Program-made: the position numbers and the translations under genes
Notes under the pieces: model-generated
Told to the model about the DNA's origin: nothing
The model's database searches: none
What the model saw: the letters and a program-made list of their open reading frames with translations, nothing else
NCBI GenBank assembly: GCA_002420115.1
Contig: DIHK01000047.1
Coordinates: forward strand, 15,698-79,697
Source of the DNA: Nitrospira sp. UBA5698
GTDB taxonomy: Bacteria > Nitrospirota > Nitrospiria > Nitrospirales > Nitrospiraceae
DNA: 64,000 bases
Reading direction: 5' to 3'
Part shown: one piece after another, positions 53,163 through 61,688 of the stretch
Layout of the letters: every line of letters starts with the position of its first letter
How positions within the stretch are numbered: position 1 is the first letter of the stretch

Positions 53163-53525
53163 ATGCTGTCCCCCGAACAGACCACACGCCAACGCATCAT
53201 CGAACTCCTGACCGGCGCCCCAATAACGAGCTATCAACTCGCTCGAGCCCTGGGCATTCCTGAACGGCTGGTAGAGGAACACCTGGCTCATGTGGTAAAA
53301 ACGGTGAGTCGAGACCGGTCACGGCGATTTCTCCGTGAACCGTCCAGTTGCCTGGACTGTGGATTCATGTTTCGCGACCGTACACGTTTGACACGACCAA
53401 GCCGTTGCCCGCACTGCCGAAGTGAAGGGATTACTCCCCCACGCTACCATATTGAATCACTCGCATCTGGCACGACACATGACAGCCCGATGGCGTCACG
53501 CCGGATCGATAGTGGGAAAGGATAG
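53163..53525 (+). CDS. Small HTH/zinc-ribbon transcriptional regulator
   Basis: The 120-residue protein has a winged HTH (TTRQRIIELLTGAPITSYQL, ARALGIPERLVEEHLAHV) and a C-terminal CLDCG...CPHC zinc ribbon. This layout matches predicted archaeal-type regulators (COG3357-like). It is followed 2 bases later by a small TPR lipoprotein gene. ATG 53163 is preferred over TTG 53142, but neither has a clear ribosome binding site. Confidence 0.75.
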   Translation: MLSPEQTTRQRIIELLTGAPITSYQLARALGIPERLVEEHLAHVVKTVSRDRSRRFLREPSSCLDCGFMFRDRTRLTRPSRCPHCRSEGITPPRYHIESLASGTTHDSPMASRRIDSGKG

Positions 53526-53527
53526 GT

Positions 53528-53749
53528 ATGAAGACAGCACGCCTCGTACTCTGTGCCCTCTGCATCACCGTGCTATTCGGCTGCTCCGACAAGGCAAAAG
53601 AGCTGCTGGAGACCGCCGCGTTCGAAGAAAGCCAAAGCAATTTTCCGCACGCACTGGAGATCTACCAGGAACTGGCTCAGGCCTATCCTAATAGTAGAGA
53701 AGGGGAAATCGCGCGTGCCCGGATCGCCGACCTAAAGTCTCGACAATAG
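53528..53749 (+). CDS. Small TPR lipoprotein
   Basis: The 73-residue protein has a lipoprotein signal MKTARLVLCALCITVLFGCS (lipidated Cys19). One or two TPR-like helices follow (AFEESQSNFPHALEIYQELA, then AYPNSREGEIARARIADL). It follows the HTH/zinc-ribbon gene after 2 bases, with AAAGGA before its ATG, so it is translationally linked. The role is unknown. Confidence 0.7.
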   Translation: MKTARLVLCALCITVLFGCSDKAKELLETAAFEESQSNFPHALEIYQELAQAYPNSREGEIARARIADLKSRQ

Positions 53750-53940
53750 GTACTGTCGTACGGTATCAGGAGCTTGACCTCGTCCTTCCCGTAGAGATGG
53801 CTCCGCATGGCGTTCTGCCCCCTACCTTTGCCTCTCCCTCCCCCTCCTTTCGTTGCATGGCCTGTTTCGCCTCATCCTCTAAAGTTGTCAGAGGGCAAAT
53901 TGGAGCGTTACTGAATCAAGCCAGGAAGGGAGGAGAGAAC

Positions 53941-54303
53941 ATGAAGACTTACACGGTTCGCAAGACGGTACGGACTTCCGCTCGGTGCCAGCTCTGCTAC
54001 TTTTGTGATGGTTCTCTCACGACCGGGATCGTGTGGGATCTGTCGGAAGTAGGCTGGCGCGCGGCTGGAGAACGTCCTGTTCACCCTGGGACTGAATCGA
54101 CCGTCTATATGACCGTTCTTGAGGGAGACCAACCGCACAACATACTGATTGATGCCGCCGTTGTCCGCTGGGCTGATGGTCAAATTGCAGGTTGGGAAAT
54201 CCTCCGGATGGATGAAGCAAACCGAACCCGGTTGACCCAGTTCGTTGAAAAGCTCAGATCCGCTAACCCAACAGAGACTATGCTAACTGGCTCACGCACA
54301 TGA
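53941..54303 (+). CDS. PilZ domain protein
   Basis: The 120-residue protein resembles PilZ c-di-GMP receptors: an early RxxxR (RTSARCQLCYF), the GIVWDLSEVGWRAAGE stretch (D/NxSxxG-like) and a VVRWADGQIAGWEIL strand. The second binding motif DLSEVGW is close to the D/N-x-S-x-x-G consensus with S-E-V-G-W; RxxxR is present. ATG 53941 is preceded by GGGAGGAG. Confidence 0.78.
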   Translation: MKTYTVRKTVRTSARCQLCYFCDGSLTTGIVWDLSEVGWRAAGERPVHPGTESTVYMTVLEGDQPHNILIDAAVVRWADGQIAGWEILRMDEANRTRLTQFVEKLRSANPTETMLTGSRT

Positions 54304-54332
54304 CTCAGTCTTCCTCCGTTTAAGACTGAGTC
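54302..54332. terminator. Perfect hairpin between convergent pilZ-type and DUF1295 genes
   Basis: GACTCAGTCTT (54302-54312) pairs exactly with AAGACTGAGTC (54322-54332) around a nine-base loop. It overlaps both gene ends. There is no long T-tract on either side, so it may terminate weakly in both directions. Confidence 0.5.
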
Positions 54333-55153
54333 GCCCTATCCGATGTTGGGCGAGGAAACCAGGGGAAAAAGGCATTGGTCGTCGCCTGATAGGCTTTATA
54401 CTCTTCTCCACGAGTGGAGAGGGCTTCCCGTTCCGCTCGTGGAATCCCGGTGACTCTGAACAATAACCACCCCATACCGATGGGGCCCACCCAGGTAAAT
54501 AACCAGCCAGGAGCCCCCAAAGTCATCACCACATACGAACACCAGTGCAGCCAGTCAAAGAAGTAATTTGGATGTCGTGAGTAGCGCCAGAGTCCCTCCC
54601 GCAAGACACGCCCCTGGTTCCTCGGATCGGCCCGGAAGCTGGCAAGCTGCCGATCAGCCTTTGCCTCCCAAGATACAGCGAGCCCCCAGATCAGCAATCC
54701 GAGCATTTCCACGACCGATGACGGAACCCGTGGGTTCCAAAGCACCACGAGAAATGGAAAGGAAAACACCGCCACGGACACGGCTTTCCATTGGAAATAG
54801 ACGAACATGTTGACCGACTCGGAATCACCCCATTCCTTCCGCAACCGCCGATAGCGATTATCCTCCGGTTGCCCGTCTAGGCGTTGCGAATAAATGTGGT
54901 ACCCCAGCCGACCGGCATACATCAGCACGAGCATCGCCGTCAGCATGATCCGCTCAATCCCAGCGGGGGCTTGCGTGATATACAGAAACACTGAGGCAAT
55001 CAGCCCCACACACCACCCGACATCGCCAATAGCAGCATTTTTTGTCTTCCGTTGCACCAGCCACAAGATCACCATCAGGATCGCCATTGTGATATAGGCG
55101 ATCACGACCAGCGACAGCGGATCCGCTTCATCCATCACATCTTGCATTCCCAT
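54320..55153 (-). CDS. DUF1295 membrane protein (steroid 5-alpha-reductase-like)
   Basis: The 277-residue polytopic protein has the DUF1295/ICMT-like C-terminal block LREGLWRYSRHPNYFFDWLHW and EEYKAYQATTNAFFPW. Earlier helices include VVIAYITMAILMVILWLVQ. Family members are thought to reduce or methylate lipids; the substrate here is unknown. It follows the RmlD-like gene by 12 bases and is likely in one operon. Confidence 0.87.
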   Translation of the reverse strand: MGMQDVMDEADPLSLVVIAYITMAILMVILWLVQRKTKNAAIGDVGWCVGLIASVFLYITQAPAGIERIMLTAMLVLMYAGRLGYHIYSQRLDGQPEDNRYRRLRKEWGDSESVNMFVYFQWKAVSVAVFSFPFLVVLWNPRVPSSVVEMLGLLIWGLAVSWEAKADRQLASFRADPRNQGRVLREGLWRYSRHPNYFFDWLHWCSYVVMTLGAPGWLFTWVGPIGMGWLLFRVTGIPRAEREALSTRGEEYKAYQATTNAFFPWFPRPTSDRATQS

Positions 55154-55165
55154 TGTTCCTACCCT

Positions 55166-56047
55166 TTACGCCAATGTTGACTCATAATCCCACAGGTCGC
55201 CCTCTTTCTGCATCCGGCCCCGTACCCACTCACGGAATCCTGGGATGGGAAACGACAAGAGCGCCTGGAGCTTGTCACAATTCAAGGAAAGATCTCGCGG
55301 TCGCGGGGCTCCTGTATGGCCGGCGGCAGCCCCTTCAGTAAGCCGCCCCCGCAGCTCCGGATAGGGGGCCAACAGCACCTGCCCAATCTCCCACCGAGAG
55401 AGTCGATCCCGACCGCCCAAGTGATAGAGACCCGCTGCCCCCTGCTTCACCAATTCCCAAGTCGCCCGTGCGATCACCCCTGCCGGCAAGGGGCAGCGAT
55501 ACTCATCGCGATAGAGCGTCATCTGGTGACCATTCTTCGCAGTGCGACTCATATCTTCGACAAAACTCCTGTCACCATTCACAGAGGCGCCCGCTGTCAG
55601 CACAATGCGCAGCACCGTATGCCCTGGATTCTGCAATACTTGGTGTTCAGCTTCAAGCTTGGTTTGGCCATAGACATTGATCGGATTGGCGTGATCCGTC
55701 TCTCGATACCACCCGACCTGCCCATCAAAGACTTCGCCGCTCGACAGGAAGACAAAGGGGATCTCCTTGAAGCAGCCGGCCAGATAGGCCGTGGCCTCGA
55801 CATTGATACGTCGAGCATGCTGCGGGTCGAGCTCACAATCCTTCGTCCGGCTCAAAGCCGCACAGTGTATGACCGCGCTCGGCTTAAGCGATCGCCAGAC
55901 CTGCTCGACGGCCTGCGGGTCTGTCAGATCCAGATCAGCCCGACTCAGACCATGAACCTCCCAATCAGGCGCCCATCGAGAAGCGTTCTTGATCACGTAC
56001 TGCCCGATTAATCCCGCTGCCCCGGTGATGATGGCAAGTGGCTTCAT
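55166..56047 (-). CDS. RmlD-like NAD(P)-dependent sugar reductase/epimerase
   Basis: This extended SDR has 293 residues. The GAAGLIGQYVIK nucleotide motif, CAALSRTKDCELDPQHARRI, FLSSGEVFDG and catalytic YGQTK (Tyr-xxx-Lys) match dTDP-4-dehydrorhamnose reductase-like enzymes. No other nucleotide-sugar gene is nearby, so the substrate is open. It is 12 bases upstream of DUF1295. Confidence 0.85.
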   Translation of the reverse strand: MKPLAIITGAAGLIGQYVIKNASRWAPDWEVHGLSRADLDLTDPQAVEQVWRSLKPSAVIHCAALSRTKDCELDPQHARRINVEATAYLAGCFKEIPFVFLSSGEVFDGQVGWYRETDHANPINVYGQTKLEAEHQVLQNPGHTVLRIVLTAGASVNGDRSFVEDMSRTAKNGHQMTLYRDEYRCPLPAGVIARATWELVKQGAAGLYHLGGRDRLSRWEIGQVLLAPYPELRGRLTEGAAAGHTGAPRPRDLSLNCDKLQALLSFPIPGFREWVRGRMQKEGDLWDYESTLA

Positions 56048-56201
56048 CTCAGACCAACCCGTATCCCGGTGTCTTCATGAAGGATGGTCGACAAAACTAT
56101 CCGGCAAACCCCCAGCGAGCAAAGGGGCCGAGCACGAGTGTTCGGTGGGTTGAGCCACAGAGCATCGAGAGCATGAAGCTGATGCGATTTTTCACCGCCA
56201 G

Positions 56202-57884
56202 CTATTGACGCGTCAATTTCCGATATCGAATCCGATGCGGCTGGTCAGCCTCTTTACCCAAACGTCTCTTCCGATCAGCTTCATACTCACTGTAATTCCC
56301 CTCGAACCAGACTACTTTACTGTCGCCTTCGAATGCGAGAATGTGGGTGGCGAGACGGTCGAGAAACCACCGGTCGTGACTGCTGATCACCGCGCAGCCG
56401 GCAAAACTTTCGAGACCTTCCTCCAGTGCTCGCAGCGTATTCACATCAAGATCGTTCGTGGGCTCGTCAAGGATGATCAAATTCGCCCCCTCTTTCAACA
56501 TACGCGCCAAATGCACGCGATTGCGCTCTCCGCCAGAGAGGTCTTTGACCTTTTTCTGTTGGTCTGTCCCAGCGAAGTTGAAACGGGCACAGTAGCCGCG
56601 GGCATTGACCTCCGCCTTGCCGAGCTTGATCGTGTCCTGGCCGTCCGAAATCACATCGTACACGGACTTGGTGGGGTCGAGACTCCGGTCCTGATCGACA
56701 TAGCCGAGCTTAACCGTCTCGCCGATTTTGATCGATCCAGCATCCGGCTTCTCCTTGCCGATAATCATCTTGAACATGGTCGTCTTTCCTGCACCATTGG
56801 GACCGACCACACCGACGATCCCGCCTTTCGGCAGGCTGAAATTGACCTTTTCATAGAGCACATTGTCCCCGAAGGCTTTACTGATCCCGGTGGCTTCGAT
56901 GACCACATCACCGAGACGGGGTCCCGGGGGAATATAGATCTCCAGATCTTCCGCCACCTGCTCCTGCTTTTGATTGACGAGTTCCTCGTAACGGTTCAGA
57001 CGCGCCTTGCCTTTGGATTGCCGTGCCTTCGGCGACATGCGGATCCACTCCAACTCATGTTCCAGCGTTTTCTTCCGCTTCGATTCCGCCTTTTCCTCTT
57101 TCTCCAGTCGGTCTTTCTTCTGCTCCAGCCAGGAACTGTAATTGCCCTGGAAGGGAATCCCATGACCTCGGTCCAGTTCCAAAATCCACCCGGCGACGTT
57201 GTCCAAAAAGTACCGATCGTGCGTCACCGCGATGACTGTCCCCTTATACTGCTGAAGATGCTGTTCGAGCCATTGGACTGATTCCGCATCGAGGTGGTTC
57301 GTCGGCTCGTCGAGTAACAGAATGTCCGGCTCTTGGATCATCAAGCGACAGAGTGCAACCCGACGCTTTTCACCACCCGACAGCGTTCCGACCTTCTGAT
57401 CAGCAGGTGGACAACGCAGGGCATCCATCGCAAGGTCGAGTTGGTTCTCCAGTTCCCAGCCGTTGGCAGCTTCGATCTTCTCTTGCAACTGTGCCTGCTT
57501 GTCGAGCAGCTTTTCCATTTCATCCGGGCCGACCTCGCCGATCTTGTTGCTGACGGCTTCGTATTCATGGATCAGCGCCACTAACTCCGCCTTACCCTCT
57601 TCGACGACTTCTTTGACCGTCTTGTTGGGATCGAGCTGCGGTTCCTGTTCCAGCAGACCGACGCTGTAGCCTTTGGATCTCGTGATCTCGCCTGTGTAAT
57701 TTGGATCCACACCGGCAATGATCTTCAACAGGGAACTCTTGCCCGAACCGTTCAAGCCCAGCACGCCGATCTTCGCCCCGTAGTAGAAACCGAGGTAGAT
57801 CTCCCGCAACACCTGTTTCTTGGGCGGATAGACCTTCCCGACATTAACGAGTGAAAAAATAACCTGCTTATCATTCGTGGCCAT
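56202..57884 (-). CDS. ettA: Energy-dependent translational throttle protein EttA (ABC-F)
   Basis: EttA gates ribosome entry into elongation according to the ATP/ADP ratio. Its 560 residues have two ABC domains: Walker A GLNGSGKSS (43-51) and GPNGAGKTT; LSGGE signatures GTLSGGEKRRVALC and DLSGGERNRVHLA; and Walker B LLLDEPTNHLDAES and LIILDEPTNDLDVNT. The arm and linker (RMSPKARQSKGKARLNRYEEL) is the ABC-F P-site linker. The overall length and linker match EttA better than Uup. Confidence 0.96.
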   Translation of the reverse strand: MATNDKQVIFSLVNVGKVYPPKKQVLREIYLGFYYGAKIGVLGLNGSGKSSLLKIIAGVDPNYTGEITRSKGYSVGLLEQEPQLDPNKTVKEVVEEGKAELVALIHEYEAVSNKIGEVGPDEMEKLLDKQAQLQEKIEAANGWELENQLDLAMDALRCPPADQKVGTLSGGEKRRVALCRLMIQEPDILLLDEPTNHLDAESVQWLEQHLQQYKGTVIAVTHDRYFLDNVAGWILELDRGHGIPFQGNYSSWLEQKKDRLEKEEKAESKRKKTLEHELEWIRMSPKARQSKGKARLNRYEELVNQKQEQVAEDLEIYIPPGPRLGDVVIEATGISKAFGDNVLYEKVNFSLPKGGIVGVVGPNGAGKTTMFKMIIGKEKPDAGSIKIGETVKLGYVDQDRSLDPTKSVYDVISDGQDTIKLGKAEVNARGYCARFNFAGTDQQKKVKDLSGGERNRVHLARMLKEGANLIILDEPTNDLDVNTLRALEEGLESFAGCAVISSHDRWFLDRLATHILAFEGDSKVVWFEGNYSEYEADRKRRLGKEADQPHRIRYRKLTRQ

Positions 57885-57962
57885 GTAGTCCCCTACTTTA
57901 GCTAGTAATGTGCTGCCAAATTAAATAAAACGGTCCCTTCCAGGAATTGGTGCACCCGCCGC

Positions 57963-58769
57963 CTACAGCGAATGCAGGACTTGGAGCCCGGCGCTCGCCT
58001 GAGCGGCCAAGCCGGCCAAGCTGTCTCTGACGTCTGATTCGTTACGCACAGGGGTGGGAAACGCCACACGCCCGCCCTGTATCCGGCCAGGAATAGTGAG
58101 CCGAAGATGAAACCCCAGCCGATCCAGTGCGGTCACCGTCGCCTGCTGCACCTCCGTATCGCCTAACGTGCGGGCCAGCCGCAACAACGTCTCCGATTGC
58201 TCCGTATTGAGTTCATGGATCAGATTTGGGGATGCCGTTGCAAGCGGGTCCACAGCCGCCGCGACATAGTCAGCCGGTGTCACCCAGCCCATCGACCCAA
58301 ACCCACCGACAAAGTACATCTCCGCGATGGCCATGCGGAAGAAACCGAAATCCTGATAGTCCACCCAGTAGGAGGCGTTGGCATGGCGGTCCAGGTAACA
58401 GGCGCGAATCTCAGCGTTCTCCTCGTTCGGCACCTTGGTCACGGAACCCATCACCGTGACCCTGGCTGCCCCAAGTGGATCAACCCTGCTCTCCGGTGGA
58501 GTCACCAGTAAGCTCGCGCGTGGATCGCCCAGAAGGTTTTGCGTATGCATCGCCATTGTGCTGATCAGAAAGACCGGTTGCCCTTGGGCATCCAATCCGT
58601 AGGGCATCACCGACCCAAAGGGCCACCCTGGCTGTTTGCGCGAGAGGGTTGAAAGACTCCCTGTCTGCTGCAAGTACACCAGCGTCTTCGCCCGCTCAGC
58701 ATGGGTTGGTTCAGGAACCTCAGGACCGTCTGACTCCGGCCCGCTGTTATGTTGTCGTGATGAGGACAT
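57963..58769 (-). CDS. Pyridoxamine 5'-phosphate oxidase-family (HugZ-like) protein
   Basis: The 268-residue split-barrel protein has AKTLVYLQQTGSLSTLSRKQPGWPFGSVMPY near the start in segments, a QNLLGDPRASLLV strand and a C-terminal DUF2470-like part (DRLGFHLRLTIPGRIQGGRV). Such proteins bind FMN or heme; HugZ-like ones degrade heme, but without the decisive residues only the fold is safe. ATG 58769 is favoured over a start at 58811. Confidence 0.8.
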   Translation of the reverse strand: MSSSRQHNSGPESDGPEVPEPTHAERAKTLVYLQQTGSLSTLSRKQPGWPFGSVMPYGLDAQGQPVFLISTMAMHTQNLLGDPRASLLVTPPESRVDPLGAARVTVMGSVTKVPNEENAEIRACYLDRHANASYWVDYQDFGFFRMAIAEMYFVGGFGSMGWVTPADYVAAAVDPLATASPNLIHELNTEQSETLLRLARTLGDTEVQQATVTALDRLGFHLRLTIPGRIQGGRVAFPTPVRNESDVRDSLAGLAAQASAGLQVLHSL

Positions 58770-58977
58770 GCAAGGATCGCTTTCCCGTACTCGTTGGGTT
58801 GAGGGACACATTACTCGGATCTGTTGAACATTTCCACTGAGGGCCCGGTCGGGTCAGGGAAGTGTACGAGATAGAGGCTACGGGGCTCAGATGCAGACAC
58901 CGTCGGAGGTGAGAGTCCGGACCCGATCGAGCCTGGCTCGGTCAGCTCATCAGTCTATCCAGCAAGACTCTACTGCC

Positions 58978-59006
58978 TTGAGCGGCACTCCTCTTTGCGT
59001 TATGGT
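58978..59006 (+). promoter_or_regulatory. Possible promoter of the TIR operon
   Basis: TTGAGC (58978-58983) and TATGGT (59001-59006) are spaced by 17 bases, each matching four of six consensus positions, 36 bases upstream of ATG 59042. A short GGAGTCCTCC palindrome (59027-59036) lies over the ribosome binding site and could mask it. This is suggestive only. Confidence 0.3.
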
Positions 59007-59041
59007 ACTCTGCGTTTTCATACGTAGGAGTCCTCCGTCGG

Positions 59042-59980
59042 ATGCCCAGCGTCTTTCTCAGCTACTCACGAGCAGACCTGCCGTTGATCGAACAACTTGC
59101 GGCTCGCCTTCGAGCGTCGTCGCCGGAGATTTCGATCTGGCGTGACCAAGAAAAGATCTACGGAGGGCAGCAATGGCCTAAGGTCTTGGGCGAAGCGATT
59201 GCCGATCAGGAGGTCTTTCTTCTCGCCTGGTCGAAGAATTCTGCGGCCTCACACTTCGTGGAATTCGAATGGTGCACGGCCATCGCGCTTAAGAAAAGCA
59301 TCGTGCCATGCCTGCTGGATGAGACCGCGCTTGCTCCATCGCTCAGAACATTCCATGGGTATCGACTGGATGAGGTGACTGGACTCATCACGTCCCTACG
59401 AGGCGCAGCACTTGCCAATGAACAACGACGCGAGCCCGTCATTCGCAAGCTGAACGAAATCACCGCGACAGAGGAAACCGCCGTGCTGGCACAGGCCAAG
59501 GCCGTCTTCGCCCAACAACAATGGACGGTTCAAGGAAACATCTACCAGGCCGGTGGCGATATCCACATCCACAATGCACCCTCGACAGCGACGACGCCGG
59601 AAAAGGCCAAACCGCTTGTCGAGCGATGGCAAGCCTGGGCGGGTCTCGCTGTGGCTGTTCTCACGGCAGTGACACTCCTCCTGGATCTGCCTGCAAAGTG
59701 GGGTGGAGCGCCTCCATCAGCCGTGCCGTTGGAGCAGCCACTCGCAGGAACGGTGTTGGACGAAGGAACCGGGGAGCCCCTGCCAGACGTCGTCATCTCC
59801 CTTCCGGATTTTGACATGAAACGAACGTCGGAGGGGGACGGGTCGTTTCGGTTTCGCGTGACCAGCCAAAGGCAAGCCTCGATTAAATTTACGGCTCAGA
59901 AGAGTGGTTACAAGAGTTACTCAAACTACGCCACCTTGGGAAACACGGATCTGCGTTTCCCAATGGAGAAGGGGGAATAA
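59042..59980 (+). CDS. TIR domain protein with transmembrane and CarboxypepD_reg-like C-terminus
   Basis: The 312 residues show an N-terminal TIR domain (about 1-130: VFLSYSRADLPLIEQLAARL, WRDQEKIYGGQQWP, LLAWSKNSAASHFVEFEWCT). The candidate NADase glutamate is E76 in FVEFEW. Then come a VQGNIYQAGGDIHIHN motif (163-178) as seen in effector-associated proteins, one membrane helix (about 199-217) and a transthyretin-like beta domain (about 233-310: LAGTVLDEGTGEPLPDVVIS). The TIR would face the cytosol and the beta domain the periplasm. Its TAA overlaps the next ATG by one base. It resembles an immune or signalling device; a defence role is inference. Confidence 0.88.
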   Translation: MPSVFLSYSRADLPLIEQLAARLRASSPEISIWRDQEKIYGGQQWPKVLGEAIADQEVFLLAWSKNSAASHFVEFEWCTAIALKKSIVPCLLDETALAPSLRTFHGYRLDEVTGLITSLRGAALANEQRREPVIRKLNEITATEETAVLAQAKAVFAQQQWTVQGNIYQAGGDIHIHNAPSTATTPEKAKPLVERWQAWAGLAVAVLTAVTLLLDLPAKWGGAPPSAVPLEQPLAGTVLDEGTGEPLPDVVISLPDFDMKRTSEGDGSFRFRVTSQRQASIKFTAQKSGYKSYSNYATLGNTDLRFPMEKGE

Positions 59981-61287
59981 TGCGCACACGAACCTCCCTG
60001 ATTGTGCTTGCCCTGATGCTCCCGATGTCGGTCGGATCCGCACATGCTGAGAACTGGTTACAGGGCCAAGTCCTGGAGCAACATGGCGGCACGAAACGGC
60101 CGGCAACCGGCGCACAGGTCTGGATCGTGAACGTCGGCAATCCTTACCTGACGCAAGCGGATGGGGGCTATCGTGTGCTGGTACCCGATGCCATTCGAAT
60201 CGGTCAAACCATCGCGCTGTACGTCAAGCGTAAGGGGTGGGCGATTGCCACACCCCTGGCCGGCAAAGTGCAGCTCTCTCCGGAACTCACAAGCGACATT
60301 ATTCTCGCCCCCGAGTCCTCTCCCATATTTCTCTCCGCGGCACAATTCGAAAAATTCCTCGAAAGCCTGCCGGAGCAGCTCAGGAAACAGGTCACACTCA
60401 CCGGCAAGGATGGTGCGGTCGACCCAATGCAGGCAGTGAAGGAGTATGCGGCTACCCACGGACTTCCGGAACAAGAGGTCAGAGCCAAGGTCGAGGAGTT
60501 GGTCAAGCAGTACGAACAGTCCGATGACCAAAGGAAGCAGTGCCTCGCCGCCATCTATAACAAGCACCTCAAACAGGCCGCCACGTGCCGTCAGCAGAAC
60601 ACGATCAATAAGCTGGACCTGCTCAAGCGGAAAAGTGACGAGGTTGAAGCTCTGTCCCGAACGATCCGGAAAACCGAGAGCCGGAATGAACCCCCTGTTG
60701 CAGGAAGATTCATGACGACGCTCCGAGTACCGGCTGAACCCACGCCCATACCCTGGGCCGGGTCACGACACGACCGACCGAGATTCTTGCTGGTCAGTGG
60801 CCACATGGTTACGATCGCCGATTCCGCTCAATTGGACGAGGCCAAACGCGAGCTGATCCAACTCACGGAAGATGTCGTGGAGGATTTCCGTCTCGCGGGA
60901 CATGCCTATTACGCAAATTACGAATTTGATCAGGCGTTGGCCGCCTATCAGGAAGGCCTGCGATACGTGTCAAAGCAAGCGATGCCGACCCTTTGGGCAA
61001 CGCTGATGATCGATATCGGAAACACGCAGCGATACATCGCGGTTCGGTCAGAGGAGGAAGGCCTTCATCAACACTTCCGCGCCGCAGCCGTGGCCTTACG
61101 AGACGCCTGTACCGTATACTCGAAAAAGGATTTCCCGGAGTTGTGGGCCAAGATCCAGAACAACTTGGGAAATGCGCTCCAGGAAAACGGTGAGCGTACC
61201 AGCGGGCCGGAGGGCGCGAAGCTCCTCCGCGAGGCCGACGAAGCCTATCGTAAGGCCAAGTCAGTCCCTACAAGTCCGACGCCGTAA
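59980..61287 (+). CDS. Secreted partner of the TIR protein, beta-sandwich plus TPR-like region
   Basis: The 435-residue protein has a signal peptide (TSLIVLALMLPMSVGSAHA), a transthyretin/CarboxypepD_reg-like domain (about 26-110: LQGQVLEQHGGTKRPATGAQ, DGGYRVLVPD) similar in kind to that in the TIR protein, and a charged helical middle. A TPR-like C-terminus (about 288-430: AGHAYYANYEFDQALAAYQE, NNLGNALQENGERT) follows. ATG 59980 overlaps the TIR stop by one base (TAATG), so the two are translationally coupled and likely act together at the inner membrane. Confidence 0.75.
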   Translation: MRTRTSLIVLALMLPMSVGSAHAENWLQGQVLEQHGGTKRPATGAQVWIVNVGNPYLTQADGGYRVLVPDAIRIGQTIALYVKRKGWAIATPLAGKVQLSPELTSDIILAPESSPIFLSAAQFEKFLESLPEQLRKQVTLTGKDGAVDPMQAVKEYAATHGLPEQEVRAKVEELVKQYEQSDDQRKQCLAAIYNKHLKQAATCRQQNTINKLDLLKRKSDEVEALSRTIRKTESRNEPPVAGRFMTTLRVPAEPTPIPWAGSRHDRPRFLLVSGHMVTIADSAQLDEAKRELIQLTEDVVEDFRLAGHAYYANYEFDQALAAYQEGLRYVSKQAMPTLWATLMIDIGNTQRYIAVRSEEEGLHQHFRAAAVALRDACTVYSKKDFPELWAKIQNNLGNALQENGERTSGPEGAKLLREADEAYRKAKSVPTSPTP

Positions 61288-61312
61288 GAACCAGCGAGAT
61301 GGCTGGATGTGG

Positions 61313-61480
61313 CTAAATCCCCAGTTCTTCCGATAGCCGCACTTCGGATTCATCGACGATCTCTTCCAGGCAGGTGAAGCAGGAGAATGGAAAGCGATCG
61401 ACGTGGATGGCGCAGACTTCTCCGACTGGCGACTCTTCCAGGGCAGGGCCGCCGCACTCCTTGTGAATGAGCACGAGCAT
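61313..61480 (-). CDS. Small cysteine-rich, probably zinc-binding protein, 55 aa
   Basis: A 55-codon gene reads MLVLIHKECGGPALEESPVG, then EVCAIHVDRFPFSCFTCLEE and IVDESEVRLSEELGI. H6/C9 and C34/C37 (CFTC) with C23 could bind zinc; the sequence looks like a small zinc-ribbon. AGGAG lies 7 bases before ATG 61480, a well-placed ribosome binding site. It is convergent with the TIR operon, whose last gene ends 25 bases away. Confidence 0.7.
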   Translation of the reverse strand: MLVLIHKECGGPALEESPVGEVCAIHVDRFPFSCFTCLEEIVDESEVRLSEELGI

Positions 61481-61688
61481 CAGATTTCTCCTATCACTAG
61501 TACGCTCACTCGATCAACACGATCACAGTCCTCTCCCCTCATCATAAGCGACTTCCCACCTTGCACGATAGCGATATAGGAGAAGACCAACAGAAATTTA
61601 TGATTGGCGGGGGACGCCGCTTTTGATACAGTGCGGCGCCATATTGAGGGTATCGGTCTGTTCAGTTTTTAGGAGGATGATTAGGAGA

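Noticed and set aside
56205..57281. 358-codon open frame on the plus strand
   Set aside because: Antisense to ettA with no RBS and no family resemblance.
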